From an uncultured Gammaproteobacteria bacterium (lineage in GTDB: Bacteria > Pseudomonadota > Gammaproteobacteria > GCA-001735895): a stretch of 57,212 nt of DNA. The DNA is taken from contig CALCSG010000157.1 in NCBI GenBank assembly GCA_937894085.1, positions 1-57,212 of the forward strand, in the 5' to 3' direction. Below are positions 38,187-48,520 of the stretch, in pieces. The notes under the pieces were generated by a model, which was not told the DNA's origin, made no database searches, and saw only the letters and a list, made by a program, of their open reading frames with translations. The position numbers were made by a program, and so were the translations under genes. Position 1 is the stretch's first letter. Each line of letters opens with the position of its first letter.

Positions 38187-38287
38187 TCCATATAATAAAA
38201 AAGTTTGTCATAATCAACAATATATCATTGAAAAAATGAAATCTCTTTTTATAATCAAGTTACGTAAACCACCAATCGGGTACAAAA

Positions 38288-38827
38288 ATGGCTATTAAAA
38301 AATCTACTGTTAAATCTAAGAAAAGCGTTGTTACAAAAAAAACAGCAATGAAAAAAGCACCTGTAAAAAAAACGGGCCGTGGTAAACCTAAAGTAGCCGT
38401 TAAAAAAGCACCTGTGAAAAAAACGGTGGCCAAAAAAGCAGTTGCTAAAAAAACACCTGTGAAAAAGGCTGTCGCTAAAAAAACGCCAATGAAAAAAGCA
38501 GTTACTAAAAAGACAGTTACTAAAAAGGCAGCAGTTAAAAAGAGTATAGCGCGTGTTGCAAATCCAGCGGTAGAAAAAATTAAAACTTTAAGAGCTGAGC
38601 TGGCTGAAGTTAAAGCTGAATTGAAAGCGTCCAGGAAACGTGAAGCCGGATTATCTAAAATTACTGACAGCATGAGTTCTGCTATTGAGAAATCGGTTTC
38701 ACAAATGATGAAAACTCAAATGGCTAGCCTGGAAGCATCTCTTAAAGCGAAGCCTCGTAAAAAGAAAGCAAAAGTGGTTAAAGCAGTCGTTAGTAATGCA
38801 GTAGACAGTAACGCTGAGGTAAAGTAA
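38288..38827 (+). CDS. Histone H1-like lysine-rich DNA-binding protein
   Basis: The first 95 residues are a low-complexity Lys/Ala/Thr/Val/Pro tail made of tandem variants of KKTPVKKAVA and KKAPVKKT, like the PAKK-type tails of bacterial histone H1-like and AlgP-type proteins that bind DNA non-specifically. After that comes a coiled coil (EKIKTLRAELAEVKAELKAS, about residues 98-117), a short helix MSSAIEKSVSQMMKTQM and a second basic patch KPRKKKAKVVK. Total length is 179. The underlying DNA is itself repetitive and poly-A-rich, so tail length is likely to vary between strains. It is probably a nucleoid-associated protein. It is monocistronic and precedes a palindromic mosaic. Confidence 0.82.
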   Translation: MAIKKSTVKSKKSVVTKKTAMKKAPVKKTGRGKPKVAVKKAPVKKTVAKKAVAKKTPVKKAVAKKTPMKKAVTKKTVTKKAAVKKSIARVANPAVEKIKTLRAELAEVKAELKASRKREAGLSKITDSMSSAIEKSVSQMMKTQMASLEASLKAKPRKKKAKVVKAVVSNAVDSNAEVK

Positions 38828-39347
38828 GGAATAGTTGATTCATCTGATCATGGTTGATCAAATTTAAAAACAAATTTCTAAGTGCTTTATTTTGCACCTG
38901 TGCTTACGCTGGAACGACTGCATGGACGCAGGGGGTAGAGCAATGCAGTAGCAATTGCTGAGGCCATGGACAGATAATTGCTCCTGCATTATCTGCATAT
39001 ACGCTGTCCATGGCGAAAATGGCAACGAGCAGTATTCCCAGGGAAGGCGCGTAAGCACTATAAAGCAGTAAGAATTATCTGTATATGATGGATGATCTGA
39101 TACGTGATATCCTAACCTCCTGCTTCCATGCAGTCGTACCGGTGGCATCCTGCCTGGTAAATTTCCAGTACTTTCTCTATCCCCGGCGGTCAAAGTAAAA
39201 ATACTGGGCTTATTGAAATGTTGCTTCTGTATTGCTCCTGACTTTGATAACTGCGTTGCTCTACTCCTGTTATATATGCAGTCGTATCTACGTTTAGTGG
39301 TTTACCAGTGCTATAGTCCTATACGCAATCAATGTTTATTTCTTGAA
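38828..39347. other. Intergenic region dominated by palindromic repeats
   Basis: About 520 bases between the H1-like gene and the likely xerD start. Positions 38880-39150 are a mosaic of nested inverted repeats (separate entry). The ORFs predicted here on both strands, including the first 45 codons of the long xerD ORF, are by-products of that sequence. A promoter for xerD should lie in the final 150 bases but I cannot identify one. Confidence 0.5.
38880..39150. repeat. Nested palindromic repeat mosaic
   Basis: Three inverted pairs are nested: ACGACTGCATGGA (38914-38926) with TCCATGCAGTCGT (39124-39136); GTGCTTACGC (38900-38909) with GCGTAAGCAC (39049-39058), whose outer flanks TGCTTTAT and ATAAAGCA also match; and GCCATGGACAG (38963-38973) with CTGTCCATGGC (39004-39014). 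Inside the last, ATAAT and ATTAT flank TGCTCCTGC. The whole can fold into a large branched structure. It resembles composite intergenic repeats of other gammaproteobacteria, but I cannot name the family. Confidence 0.65.
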
Positions 39348-40253
39348 ATGAATAAAATAGATCAGTCCTTTAATCAGATAAATCAGTTCATTGATACAAT
39401 TTGGTCTGAAAAAGGACTTTCCAAATTGACGTTAGATGCTTATCAGCAGGATTTAAAATTATTTGCACTGTGGTTAGCAAAAAAAGATCAAATGCTAAAA
39501 GATGCTACCCCCGCATTAATTCTTGAGTACCTCGCTTTTAAGGTCGATCAAAAAAGCGCTTCACGTTCAAATGCCAGGCTTCTCTCTACCTTAAAACAAT
39601 TTTATCGATTTCAACTAAGAAGTGGACAACGAGCTGATAATCCTACAGCGTTAATCGAAGCACCAAAACTGAACAGGCATCTACCGGATAGTTTGAGTGA
39701 ATCGGACTGTGAAAAGCTGTTAAATTCACCTGATAGTCAAACTGAATATGGATTACGTGATCGATGTATGCTGGAACTAATGTACTCTTCCGGACTCAGG
39801 GTATCTGAGCTGGTTTCGCTCGAATTAAGTCAAGTGAATCATAATCTGGGATTGATTCGGCTTACCGGTAAAGGTAATAAAGAACGTGTCATACCGGTTG
39901 GGGAAGAAGCTTTATACTGGGTAAAAAAATATATAAAAGAATCTCGCCCTGTTCTATATAAAGAGCAGAGACCAACAGATGCTTTATTTCTTTCCAGCCG
40001 GGCAACGGCCATCACCCGTCAGGCATTCTGGCAGCATATTAAAAAATATTTAACCATTGCCGGTTTAAAAGACAGTTATTCACCGCATTCACTCAGGCAT
40101 GCTTTCGCGACACATTTACTAAACCATGGTGCGGATTTGCGCACAGTACAAATGTTATTAGGGCATAGTGATTTATCTACCACCCAGATTTATACACATG
40201 TAGCTCAGGCGCGTTTACAGGCAATGCATGAGAAGCATCACCCCAGAGGATAA
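39348..40253 (+). CDS. xerD: Site-specific tyrosine recombinase XerD
   Basis: XerD, with XerC, resolves chromosome dimers at dif near the terminus. The ORF track begins at 39213, but its first 45 codons come from the repeat mosaic; ATG 39348 (MNKIDQSFNQ) gives 301 residues, the family length. All six catalytic residues are visible: Arg151 (LRVSEL), Lys175 (GKGNKERVIP), His247 and Arg250 (HSLRHAFATH), His273 (LGHSD) and Tyr282 (IYTH), each three positions from their Escherichia coli counterparts. The N-terminal SAM-like domain is intact. XerD rather than XerC is preferred from overall similarity; confidence in that choice is moderate to high. Confidence 0.93.
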   Translation: MNKIDQSFNQINQFIDTIWSEKGLSKLTLDAYQQDLKLFALWLAKKDQMLKDATPALILEYLAFKVDQKSASRSNARLLSTLKQFYRFQLRSGQRADNPTALIEAPKLNRHLPDSLSESDCEKLLNSPDSQTEYGLRDRCMLELMYSSGLRVSELVSLELSQVNHNLGLIRLTGKGNKERVIPVGEEALYWVKKYIKESRPVLYKEQRPTDALFLSSRATAITRQAFWQHIKKYLTIAGLKDSYSPHSLRHAFATHLLNHGADLRTVQMLLGHSDLSTTQIYTHVAQARLQAMHEKHHPRG

Positions 40254-40257
40254 TTTT

Positions 40258-40400
40258 TCACCACGGAGTACACGAAGAGCACGAAGATAAATTATTTTAT
40301 GACGATAAGGTTTTCAGAGTGATAGCTATACTTCAGGTATCAGTTATCAGATAACCTTTTACCTGTCTTTCTTCGTGTACTTCGTGCCCTCTGTGGTGTA
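40258..40400. repeat. Inverted-repeat element, CACGAAG family
   Basis: The left arm reads CACCACGGAGTAC, ACGAAGAGC, ACGAAGATA; the right arm read on the minus strand is CACCACAGAGGGC, ACGAAGTAC, ACGAAGAAA. Arms of about 30 bases flank some 78 bases of unrelated, AT-rich sequence. It fills the gap between the convergent xerD and cnoX genes and may act as a bidirectional terminator in RNA form. Confidence 0.7.
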
Positions 40401-40409
40401 ACTTGTTTT

Positions 40410-41273
40410 TTAATGCAGCAAAGTAAACATTTTTCGACGATAGGTTTGTACTAGCGGGTTATCGTTACCCAGCATGTCAAATAATTCTATCAGGCCCTTA
40501 CGTCCGGCATCATCTTTAAAGCCACGGTCTTTCTGCATAATTTTCAACAGCAAGGAGATTGCGCCTTCATAGTTTTCAGCAGCTGTCATGTAGCTGCTCA
40601 TTTTGAACATAGCATCAAGATCATCCGGGTTGTCTATGATGCGTTGTTCAATTTCTTTCGGGTCACCAAAATCTTTTAATTGATGAGCCAGTTTTATATG
40701 ACGTAATATTTTTTTAACTTCGGGTTGATCTCTGTCTTCAGCACTTAATGTGTCGAGTAGTGCAGTCGCGCTGTCAAAGTCACTCTGGTTGGCAACCAGC
40801 TTTGCAATATTAATTTTCAGTTTTGAGTTCTGCGGATCATTTGCCAGGGCGGTGTTGAGCATTTCCAGAGCTTGCTGTACATTGCCTTCTTCATAAGCCT
40901 GTATCGCATCATTTAAAATATGATCGGATTCAGTTTGTATGTAAGGATCGAGAAATTTTCGTACTTCAGGTTCTGGCAAAGCTCCCATGAACTCATTCAC
41001 TATCTGCCCGTTTACAAATAGTTTTACAGTCGGCAGGCTTTTGACCCCGGCCTGGGCGGCAAGTGGTCCCTGCTCATCGCTATTTACCTTGGCCAGCATA
41101 AACGCACCCTTGTATTCTTCAGCAAGTTTATGCAGAACCGGAATTAAAGCCTGACAGGGCTGGCACCATTCAGCCCAGAAATCTACCAGCACAGGTTGCT
41201 TGAATGAGCTTTGAATAACCATCGATTCAAAGTTTTCAATAGTTACATTATGAATATAGGGAGAGTCGCTCAT
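40410..41273 (-). CDS. cnoX: Thioredoxin-TPR chaperedoxin CnoX (YbbN family)
   Basis: CnoX combines redox protection with holdase activity and hands clients to GroEL. The N-terminal thioredoxin domain carries a full CxxC, Cys37-Gln-Pro-Cys40 in FWAEWCQPCQALIPVL, unlike Escherichia coli YbbN, which lacks one of the cysteines; so this version may keep oxidoreductase activity. The cis-proline segment SLPTVKLFVNG follows. The C-terminal half (about residues 115-287) is a tetratricopeptide array with EGNVQQALEMLNTALANDP and NYEGAISLLLKIM. The 287-residue length fits. It is divergent from parE. Confidence 0.93.
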   Translation of the reverse strand: MSDSPYIHNVTIENFESMVIQSSFKQPVLVDFWAEWCQPCQALIPVLHKLAEEYKGAFMLAKVNSDEQGPLAAQAGVKSLPTVKLFVNGQIVNEFMGALPEPEVRKFLDPYIQTESDHILNDAIQAYEEGNVQQALEMLNTALANDPQNSKLKINIAKLVANQSDFDSATALLDTLSAEDRDQPEVKKILRHIKLAHQLKDFGDPKEIEQRIIDNPDDLDAMFKMSSYMTAAENYEGAISLLLKIMQKDRGFKDDAGRKGLIELFDMLGNDNPLVQTYRRKMFTLLH

Positions 41274-41429
41274 CTGGCTGAATTCCGATAATAAAAGATT
41301 GCATATATATAAGGATTTAAGTTACAAAATCAAGCATGCAAGATATACTTTTGGATTGAACCTGGATAACGCAGTTGGGCGCGAAAAAGATGCGTAACAA
41401 CAGAGCTCGCCCGCTTTTAAAATTGATAA

Positions 41430-43331
<1,902 letters not shown>

Positions 43332-43537
43332 CGATTAGATAATCGTCTTTTATAGATATGTATTTATTGGGTTAACAGTGCCGAAATTCGTTTAAGAAAA
43401 CTTCTGGTTATAAAACTAAAAAATATTGTAATGTTAATTTTATCCCGGTAAATTCTAAATGAATATTTTGAACAGGACTGTAATTACACAGATAACGTCA
43501 ATATTTTTTGACTCGATTACACGGAATACATAGAACT
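43332..43537. other. Intergenic region after parE
   Basis: About 200 bases of AT-rich sequence between parE and the decayed frame on the opposite strand. No clear hairpin with T-tract, promoter or RNA gene is visible. Confidence 0.3.
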
Positions 43538-43801
43538 TTATATGCTAATTGTTTCAGGCAAATAGTTAACTTTATCGCCAGTGTGAATAAAAGCTTCAAT
43601 GACTCCCTGGCTATGAATTTCCTGACCCATTAAACGTGTCTGCACTTGTACCACTTTGAGTTGCGTTTCATCCAGTACTTTCACAAACAACGGGTATTGA
43701 CTGGCATACAGTAACGGCCTATGCCATGCCTGTGTTTCAATTGCGCTTCGAGTCGCATTATCATAATTATCCAGCTGAAGTAACCAGCTCGCAGGCCAGT
43801 T
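43538..43801 (-). pseudogene. Decayed reading frame, C-terminal remnant (possibly CsiV-like)
   Basis: An open frame of 87 codons runs on the minus strand from just after a TAA next to the hydrolase stop down to a TAA at 43538, with no usable start codon near its beginning. The translation is protein-like: PASWLLQLDNYDNATRSA, then ETQAWHRPLLYASQYPLFVK. The WLLQLD...AWHRPLL pattern recalls the middle of CsiV-type periplasmic proteins (a helix followed by a hydrophobic WxxP segment), but this is a weak recollection. Absence of a start and of an N-terminal half suggests the 3' part of a disrupted gene. It is not in the ORF track. Confidence 0.5.
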
Positions 43802-43805
43802 TTAT

Positions 43806-44555
43806 TTATGAATTCATAAACTCAGCCAGCCGCCGCTGATAATTCGGATTTGAAGAAATATCATTATGCGCCGATCCATCGATCATTTGTGCTTCTGTCG
43901 GAGGTAATACCTGTAACAGTTTTTTGGTGTGTTTCATCGGCACCACCAGATCATGCGCCGCATATAAAACCAGAATCTGACTACTGATTGAGGGCGCATA
44001 GTTTAGCGAATTGAAAGTGTCTTTGATTAACCATTTTACCGGGAAGACAGGGTAGTGTGATTGTGCAACATTACTGATACTGTCATAAGGTGTAATCAAT
44101 GCCAGTTTAGCAACATCCCGCTTAGCAGCAAGATAACAGGCGACTCCTGAACCCAGGCTCCGGCCGATAACACTGATTGAGGTATGCTGCGTTTTTAACT
44201 GGTCATAAATTGACAGCGCATCGTCGAATAATGCTTTTTCTGTTGGCGAACCAGAGCTACCGCCATAACCCCGATAGTTTACGATATATACGGTGAAGTC
44301 ACTGAACATCCTCCTGTAGTCAGCAATATTTTCCTCTACTGCTTCCGAGTTTCCACCAAAATAGATGATGGCCGGTTTTCCCTGATTCAGCTTCCAGATT
44401 TTTAGTCTATGTTTTGAAACTTTTAGCCACAGGCTTTCTGCATCGACATTAGAGTTTTCCGCTGTTGGGTAGTACAGAATGCTGCGTTGCTTAACATACA
44501 GCAACAGGCAGGCCAGGGCATATAAAGAAAGCAGAATTGATATAATTTTTAACAT
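43806..44555 (-). CDS. Membrane-anchored alpha/beta hydrolase (BEM46-like)
   Basis: A 249-residue serine hydrolase. An N-terminal hydrophobic helix (about residues 4-21) likely anchors it in the inner membrane. The catalytic triad is visible: Ser133 in VIGRSLGSG, Asp202 in YAAHDLVVP and His230 in DGSAHND. The oxyanion region is FGGNSEAVEE, and NYRGYGGSSGSPTEKALFDD is typical of the BEM46/YfhR-like group of alpha/beta hydrolases. The physiological substrate is unknown. It is divergent from parC with about 95 bases between, and is followed directly by the decayed frame. Confidence 0.9.
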   Translation of the reverse strand: MLKIISILLSLYALACLLLYVKQRSILYYPTAENSNVDAESLWLKVSKHRLKIWKLNQGKPAIIYFGGNSEAVEENIADYRRMFSDFTVYIVNYRGYGGSSGSPTEKALFDDALSIYDQLKTQHTSISVIGRSLGSGVACYLAAKRDVAKLALITPYDSISNVAQSHYPVFPVKWLIKDTFNSLNYAPSISSQILVLYAAHDLVVPMKHTKKLLQVLPPTEAQMIDGSAHNDISSNPNYQRRLAEFMNS

Positions 44556-44652
44556 ATAGGTAGTTTATCACTTCGTGGATTAAAACTATTCGTAAAAAAA
44601 TGATCAGCAGGTAGAATACGGCCAGATTAAATTATCCTGATTAAAAACAGCT

Positions 44653-46908
44653 ATGCCTGAAAACCTGGAATTAAATTACGAAGGGGTGGAACGAGAACCC
44701 CTACGAGAATTTACCGAAAAAGCTTACCTGGATTATTCCATGTACGTCATTCTCGATCGTGCATTACCGCATATCGGCGACGGTTTGAAACCGGTGCAAC
44801 GTCGAATTATCTATGCCATGTCAGAGCTCGGGTTATCGGCCAGTTCCAAACATAAAAAATCGGCGCGAACTGTCGGTGATGTACTGGGTAAATTTCACCC
44901 TCATGGTGACTCTGCCTGTTACGAAGCGATGGTTTTGATGGCACAGAATTTTTCTTATCGCTATCCGTTGATTGATGGTCAGGGTAATTTTGGTTCACCG
45001 GATGATCCAAAATCATTTGCCGCGATGCGTTACACTGAATCCCGACTGTCAGCGATCGCCAAAGTGTTGCTACAGGAACTTGGGCAGGGCACGGTTGACT
45101 GGGTACCGAATTTCGATGGCACGATGCAGGAACCTTCCTTACTGCCTGCTCGTCTGCCTCATATTTTACTCAATGGTACTACCGGAATTGCGGTTGGTAT
45201 GGCAACCGATTTACCGCCACATAATTTGCGTGAAGTGGCAGCCGCCTGTATCCGTTTACTGGATAATTCACGAACTACTCTGGATGAATTACTGGAGCAT
45301 ATAAAGGGACCGGATTACCCTACTGAGGCTGAAATAATCACTCCGTCTGAAGATCTTAGGTCGATGTATGAAACCGGGCATGGCAGCATCCGCATGCGTG
45401 CTATTTATGAGAAAGAAGAAGGCGATATTATCATTACCGCATTACCGCACCAGGTATCAGGGGCTAAAATTCTGGAGCAGATCGCGCACCAGATGCAGGC
45501 CAAAAAATTACCGATGGTGGATGATCTTCGAGATGAATCCGATCATGAAAACCCGACTCGCCTGGTTATTGTGCCGCGTTCAAACCGTATCGATATTCAC
45601 GGATTAATGAACCACCTGTTTGCTTCAACCGACCTCGAAAAAACCTATCGTGTAAACATGAACATGATCGGTACGAACGGGCGGCCCCAGGTTAAAAATC
45701 TGAAGCATATCCTGCAGGAATGGGTCGCATTTCGTATGGCTACCGTACGACGTCGACTGGAATGGCGACTGGACAAGGTTGATAAGCGCTTGCACATTCT
45801 GGAAGGTCTATTAATAGCCTTCCTCAACCTGGATGAAGTTATTCGTATCGTTCGTTACGAAGATGAACCGAAAATGGTATTGATGAAAACCTTCAATATC
45901 AGCGATATTCAGGCTGAGGCTATTCTGGAAACCAAGTTGCGAAACCTGGCCAAGCTTGAAGAAATGAAAATTCGTGCTGAACAGGACGAATTGATGTTAG
46001 AAAAAGCAGGTCTGGAAAAAATCCTGGGTTCTGAACGACGCATGAAAACCCTGATCAAAAATGAAATAATAGAAGATGCCGAAACTTATGGTGACGACAG
46101 ACGGTCACCGATAGTGAGTCGTAAAGCCGCCAAAGCCATGGATGAATCTGATCTGGTTCCATCTGAAGCACTGACTGTAGTGATTTCCAGCAAAGGCTGG
46201 GTGAGAGCCGCCAAAGGACATGATGTTGATGGGGCTGCTCTGAATTATAAGTCTGGCGACAGCTTCCTGGCTGCTGCACAGGGTAAGAGTAATCAGCTGG
46301 TGGTCTTTATCGACTCCAGTGGTCGCAGTTATTCGGCGCAGGCACATTCTCTGCCTTCAGCCAGAGGGCAGGGAGAGCCTCTGACAGGGCGTTTTAAAAC
46401 TGCAGTTGGAGTTGAATTTTCGTCTACCTTGATGGGGCGGGATGATGAACTGTTTTTGTTGTCAACCACTTTCGGTTATGGTTTTATCTGTAAATTTTCA
46501 GATATGCTTACAAAGAGTAAGAATGGTAAAGCGTTAATTTCTATTCCCGCCGGTGCGGAATTATTACCACCTGTAGCTATCACCGATGTTGAAAATCAAC
46601 AGATAGTTGCGATAACCAGTGAAGGTTATATTGGTGTAATTGCACTGAAGGAAATACCTCAGTTAAGCAAGGGAAAAGGGAATAAAATTATTAACGTACC
46701 ACCGCAAAAACTGAAAGCGAAAGAAGAGCTGGTTGGAGCAATTCATTGTGTAACCGAACAGGACAAAATAACCGTACACGTAGGTAAAAAATTCAAAACC
46801 ATGAATTATCGTGAATTGCAGGACTATGTCATAGAGCGCGGTAAAAGAGGCAGTAAGTTACCTCGAGGCTGGCAGAATGTGGACTGGGTTGAGCTGATTG
46901 AAAAGTAA
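44653..46908 (+). CDS. parC: DNA topoisomerase IV subunit A ParC
   Basis: ParC is the DNA-breaking subunit of topoisomerase IV. The winged-helix domain includes [17 protein letters not shown] and the quinolone-determining region [19 protein letters not shown] (with the wild-type-like serine and glutamate spacing GDSACYE), and the active-site tyrosine is Tyr127 in [11 protein letters not shown]. The coiled-coil and C-terminal beta-pinwheel (repeats such as [12 protein letters not shown] and [13 protein letters not shown]) complete a 751-residue protein, the usual length. It pairs with ParE encoded upstream in the window, with a hydrolase gene on the opposite strand between them. Confidence 0.97.
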   Translation: MPENLELNYEGVEREPLREFTEKAYLDYSMYVILDRALPHIGDGLKPVQRRIIYAMSELGLSASSKHKKSARTVGDVLGKFHPHGDSACYEAMVLMAQNFSYRYPLIDGQGNFGSPDDPKSFAAMRYTESRLSAIAKVLLQELGQGTVDWVPNFDGTMQEPSLLPARLPHILLNGTTGIAVGMATDLPPHNLREVAAACIRLLDNSRTTLDELLEHIKGPDYPTEAEIITPSEDLRSMYETGHGSIRMRAIYEKEEGDIIITALPHQVSGAKILEQIAHQMQAKKLPMVDDLRDESDHENPTRLVIVPRSNRIDIHGLMNHLFASTDLEKTYRVNMNMIGTNGRPQVKNLKHILQEWVAFRMATVRRRLEWRLDKVDKRLHILEGLLIAFLNLDEVIRIVRYEDEPKMVLMKTFNISDIQAEAILETKLRNLAKLEEMKIRAEQDELMLEKAGLEKILGSERRMKTLIKNEIIEDAETYGDDRRSPIVSRKAAKAMDESDLVPSEALTVVISSKGWVRAAKGHDVDGAALNYKSGDSFLAAAQGKSNQLVVFIDSSGRSYSAQAHSLPSARGQGEPLTGRFKTAVGVEFSSTLMGRDDELFLLSTTFGYGFICKFSDMLTKSKNGKALISIPAGAELLPPVAITDVENQQIVAITSEGYIGVIALKEIPQLSKGKGNKIINVPPQKLKAKEELVGAIHCVTEQDKITVHVGKKFKTMNYRELQDYVIERGKRGSKLPRGWQNVDWVELIEK

Positions 46909-47357
46909 AATTGTTATGTTGCCAAATATTCTTTTTCAGGTTGAAAGTCTTGAAGGTGCAGATATTCATCGATCTGCTTAAGCCTGACCGGCTGATTTTG
47001 GTTAGGTTAAGAATAGTCTCTTTACAGCCAGGGCTACTATTCAGGCCGAACTATCCGTTAGGCAATTCAGTGGCCTGAATAATTTTACTTTTATTGGCCT
47101 TAGTTCGACAGTTAAAATTATGCTCTTAAATGCAAGGCTTTAGCTACTCACTATCCTCGGTCAAGAAATGTAGGTCATCTGATTAAATTTTTTTGGGTGC
47201 GCTGTGCGCAGCATTGAATTTCAGTACCAATATCAAGTGGATTAAGTTATTGAAAGTTTACACGACATATCCGCTAGAAGTGAATTTCCTGACGAATATA
47301 ATACATTACTAATGGGGGATATTTTTTAGCTCTGGTCGCTCATGTATGGAGAATTAA
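46909..47357. other. Intergenic region between parC and the efflux genes
   Basis: About 450 bases. It contains an imperfect hairpin, CTTAAGCCTGACC with GGTTAGGTTAAG (46977-47011), and the stronger ATTCAGGCC/GGCCTGAAT pair listed as a terminator. The rest, up to the ribosome-binding site of the membrane fusion protein (TGGAGAATTAA), shows no ORF or recognised RNA. Confidence 0.4.
47039..47094 (+). terminator. Candidate terminator downstream of parC
   Basis: ATTCAGGCC at 47039-47047 and GGCCTGAAT at 47072-47080 form a perfect 9-bp stem with a 24-base loop, followed by AATTTTACTTTTATT. The distance of about 130 bases from the parC stop and the large loop make it only a fair candidate. Confidence 0.45.
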
Positions 47358-48515
47358 ATGAATAAACCATTGCTTGTTTCACTGGTTGTCGTGCTGCTAT
47401 TGACGATATGGATGGTCAGTGGACAAATTTCTGCAACCCGTTCGACCCCGGAAGTAGAGGCAGTCACTCAGGCGGAAAAAAAAGCCACTGCGGTGATGCG
47501 AGTTCGAGTGAAAAACCTGCCATCACAGACTGTTATACGTGAAGTAGTTATTCAGGGGCAGATCGAGCCCTCGCAAAGCGTTTTTGTCGCCGCAGAAACT
47601 ATCGGTGTAGTGTCAAAGATTGTCGTTAAAAAAGGTCAGCGGGTTAAGGCTGGCGATTTATTAATTGAATTAAACATGGATGACCGTAACGCCCGTTTAC
47701 GTGAAGCAAGTGCTTTATTAAAACTGCGACAGACAGAACATGAAGCCGTAGTTAAGTTACACAGGGAGGGGTTACAGACAAACACCGAACTGGCTGTTGC
47801 TGAATCACAACTGGAAGCGGCAAAAGCGGTCTTACAACTGGTAGAACTGGATATCCAGCATACTCGTTTACGGGCACCTTTTGCCGGGGTGATCAATGAT
47901 CAGTTAGTCGAGCCAGGTGATTTTCTGGATAGAGGCAAACCGGCCGTGTTGCTGGTCAATGATAGTCAGTTGCTGGCCGTCGGTAATGTACCGCAGCAGA
48001 GCATACAGTCTGTGAAAGCGGGTCAAACGGCCAGGATAAAACTGTTAACCGGCCAACAGCTGCAGGGTCAGATCAGTTTTGTATCAGCAACCGCAGAAAC
48101 CTCTACCCGCAGCTTTCGCATCGAAGTTGAAATCGATAATAAAGCACACCAGGTAATGGCCGGATTGAGCGGAGAAATTCATATACCGGTAGAACAGGTT
48201 GCCGCTCACTTTCTATCTCCAGCGATGCTGACCCTGAATGATGAGGGTGAGCTGGGAGTTAAAGCGGTAGACTCGACCAACCATGTACTTTTTCATGCAG
48301 TCGCCATTATTAAAACAACGCCAAAAGGTGCCTGGGTCAGTGGACTACCAGAGCAGGTAAGGGTAATCACTCTGGGTCAGGGTTTTGTGCGTGCTGGAGA
48401 TACGGTTGATGCAGTCACTGAAACAGTCGATGACGATATAGATAATAAACAGTCTTTGTTTACTTTACCCGTTAAACCAGACCCTGCCGGTTATGCATCG
48501 TTACAAACAGGGTAA
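47358..48515 (+). CDS. RND efflux periplasmic adaptor (membrane fusion protein)
   Basis: The periplasmic adaptor of an RND efflux pump, which links the inner-membrane permease to an outer-membrane channel. The 385-residue chain begins with an uncleaved or signal-anchor hydrophobic segment (PLLVSLVVVLLLTIW). It has the barrel and lipoyl halves QGQIEPSQSVFVAAETIGVV and RLRAPFAGVINDQLVEPGD, flanking a helical hairpin (KLRQTEHEAVVKLHREG), then beta-barrel and membrane-proximal domains. It is followed 5 bases later by the permease gene, and no outer-membrane factor gene is nearby, so the pump would need a shared channel. Substrate is unknown. The adaptor itself looks intact although its permease is interrupted. 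Confidence 0.93.
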   Translation: MNKPLLVSLVVVLLLTIWMVSGQISATRSTPEVEAVTQAEKKATAVMRVRVKNLPSQTVIREVVIQGQIEPSQSVFVAAETIGVVSKIVVKKGQRVKAGDLLIELNMDDRNARLREASALLKLRQTEHEAVVKLHREGLQTNTELAVAESQLEAAKAVLQLVELDIQHTRLRAPFAGVINDQLVEPGDFLDRGKPAVLLVNDSQLLAVGNVPQQSIQSVKAGQTARIKLLTGQQLQGQISFVSATAETSTRSFRIEVEIDNKAHQVMAGLSGEIHIPVEQVAAHFLSPAMLTLNDEGELGVKAVDSTNHVLFHAVAIIKTTPKGAWVSGLPEQVRVITLGQGFVRAGDTVDAVTETVDDDIDNKQSLFTLPVKPDPAGYASLQTG

Positions 48516-48520
48516 TTCGT

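Noticed and set aside
38260-38673. 137-codon hydrophobic minus-strand ORF
   Set aside because: It is the antisense shadow of the repetitive lysine-rich coding sequence of the H1-like gene.
38864-39193. 109-codon minus-strand ORF
   Set aside because: It is produced by the palindromic mosaic and has no ribosome-binding site or protein-like features.
39213-39347. N-terminal extension of the xerD ORF
   Set aside because: It derives from the repeat-rich intergenic region; catalytic residue positions match the family if translation starts at 39348.
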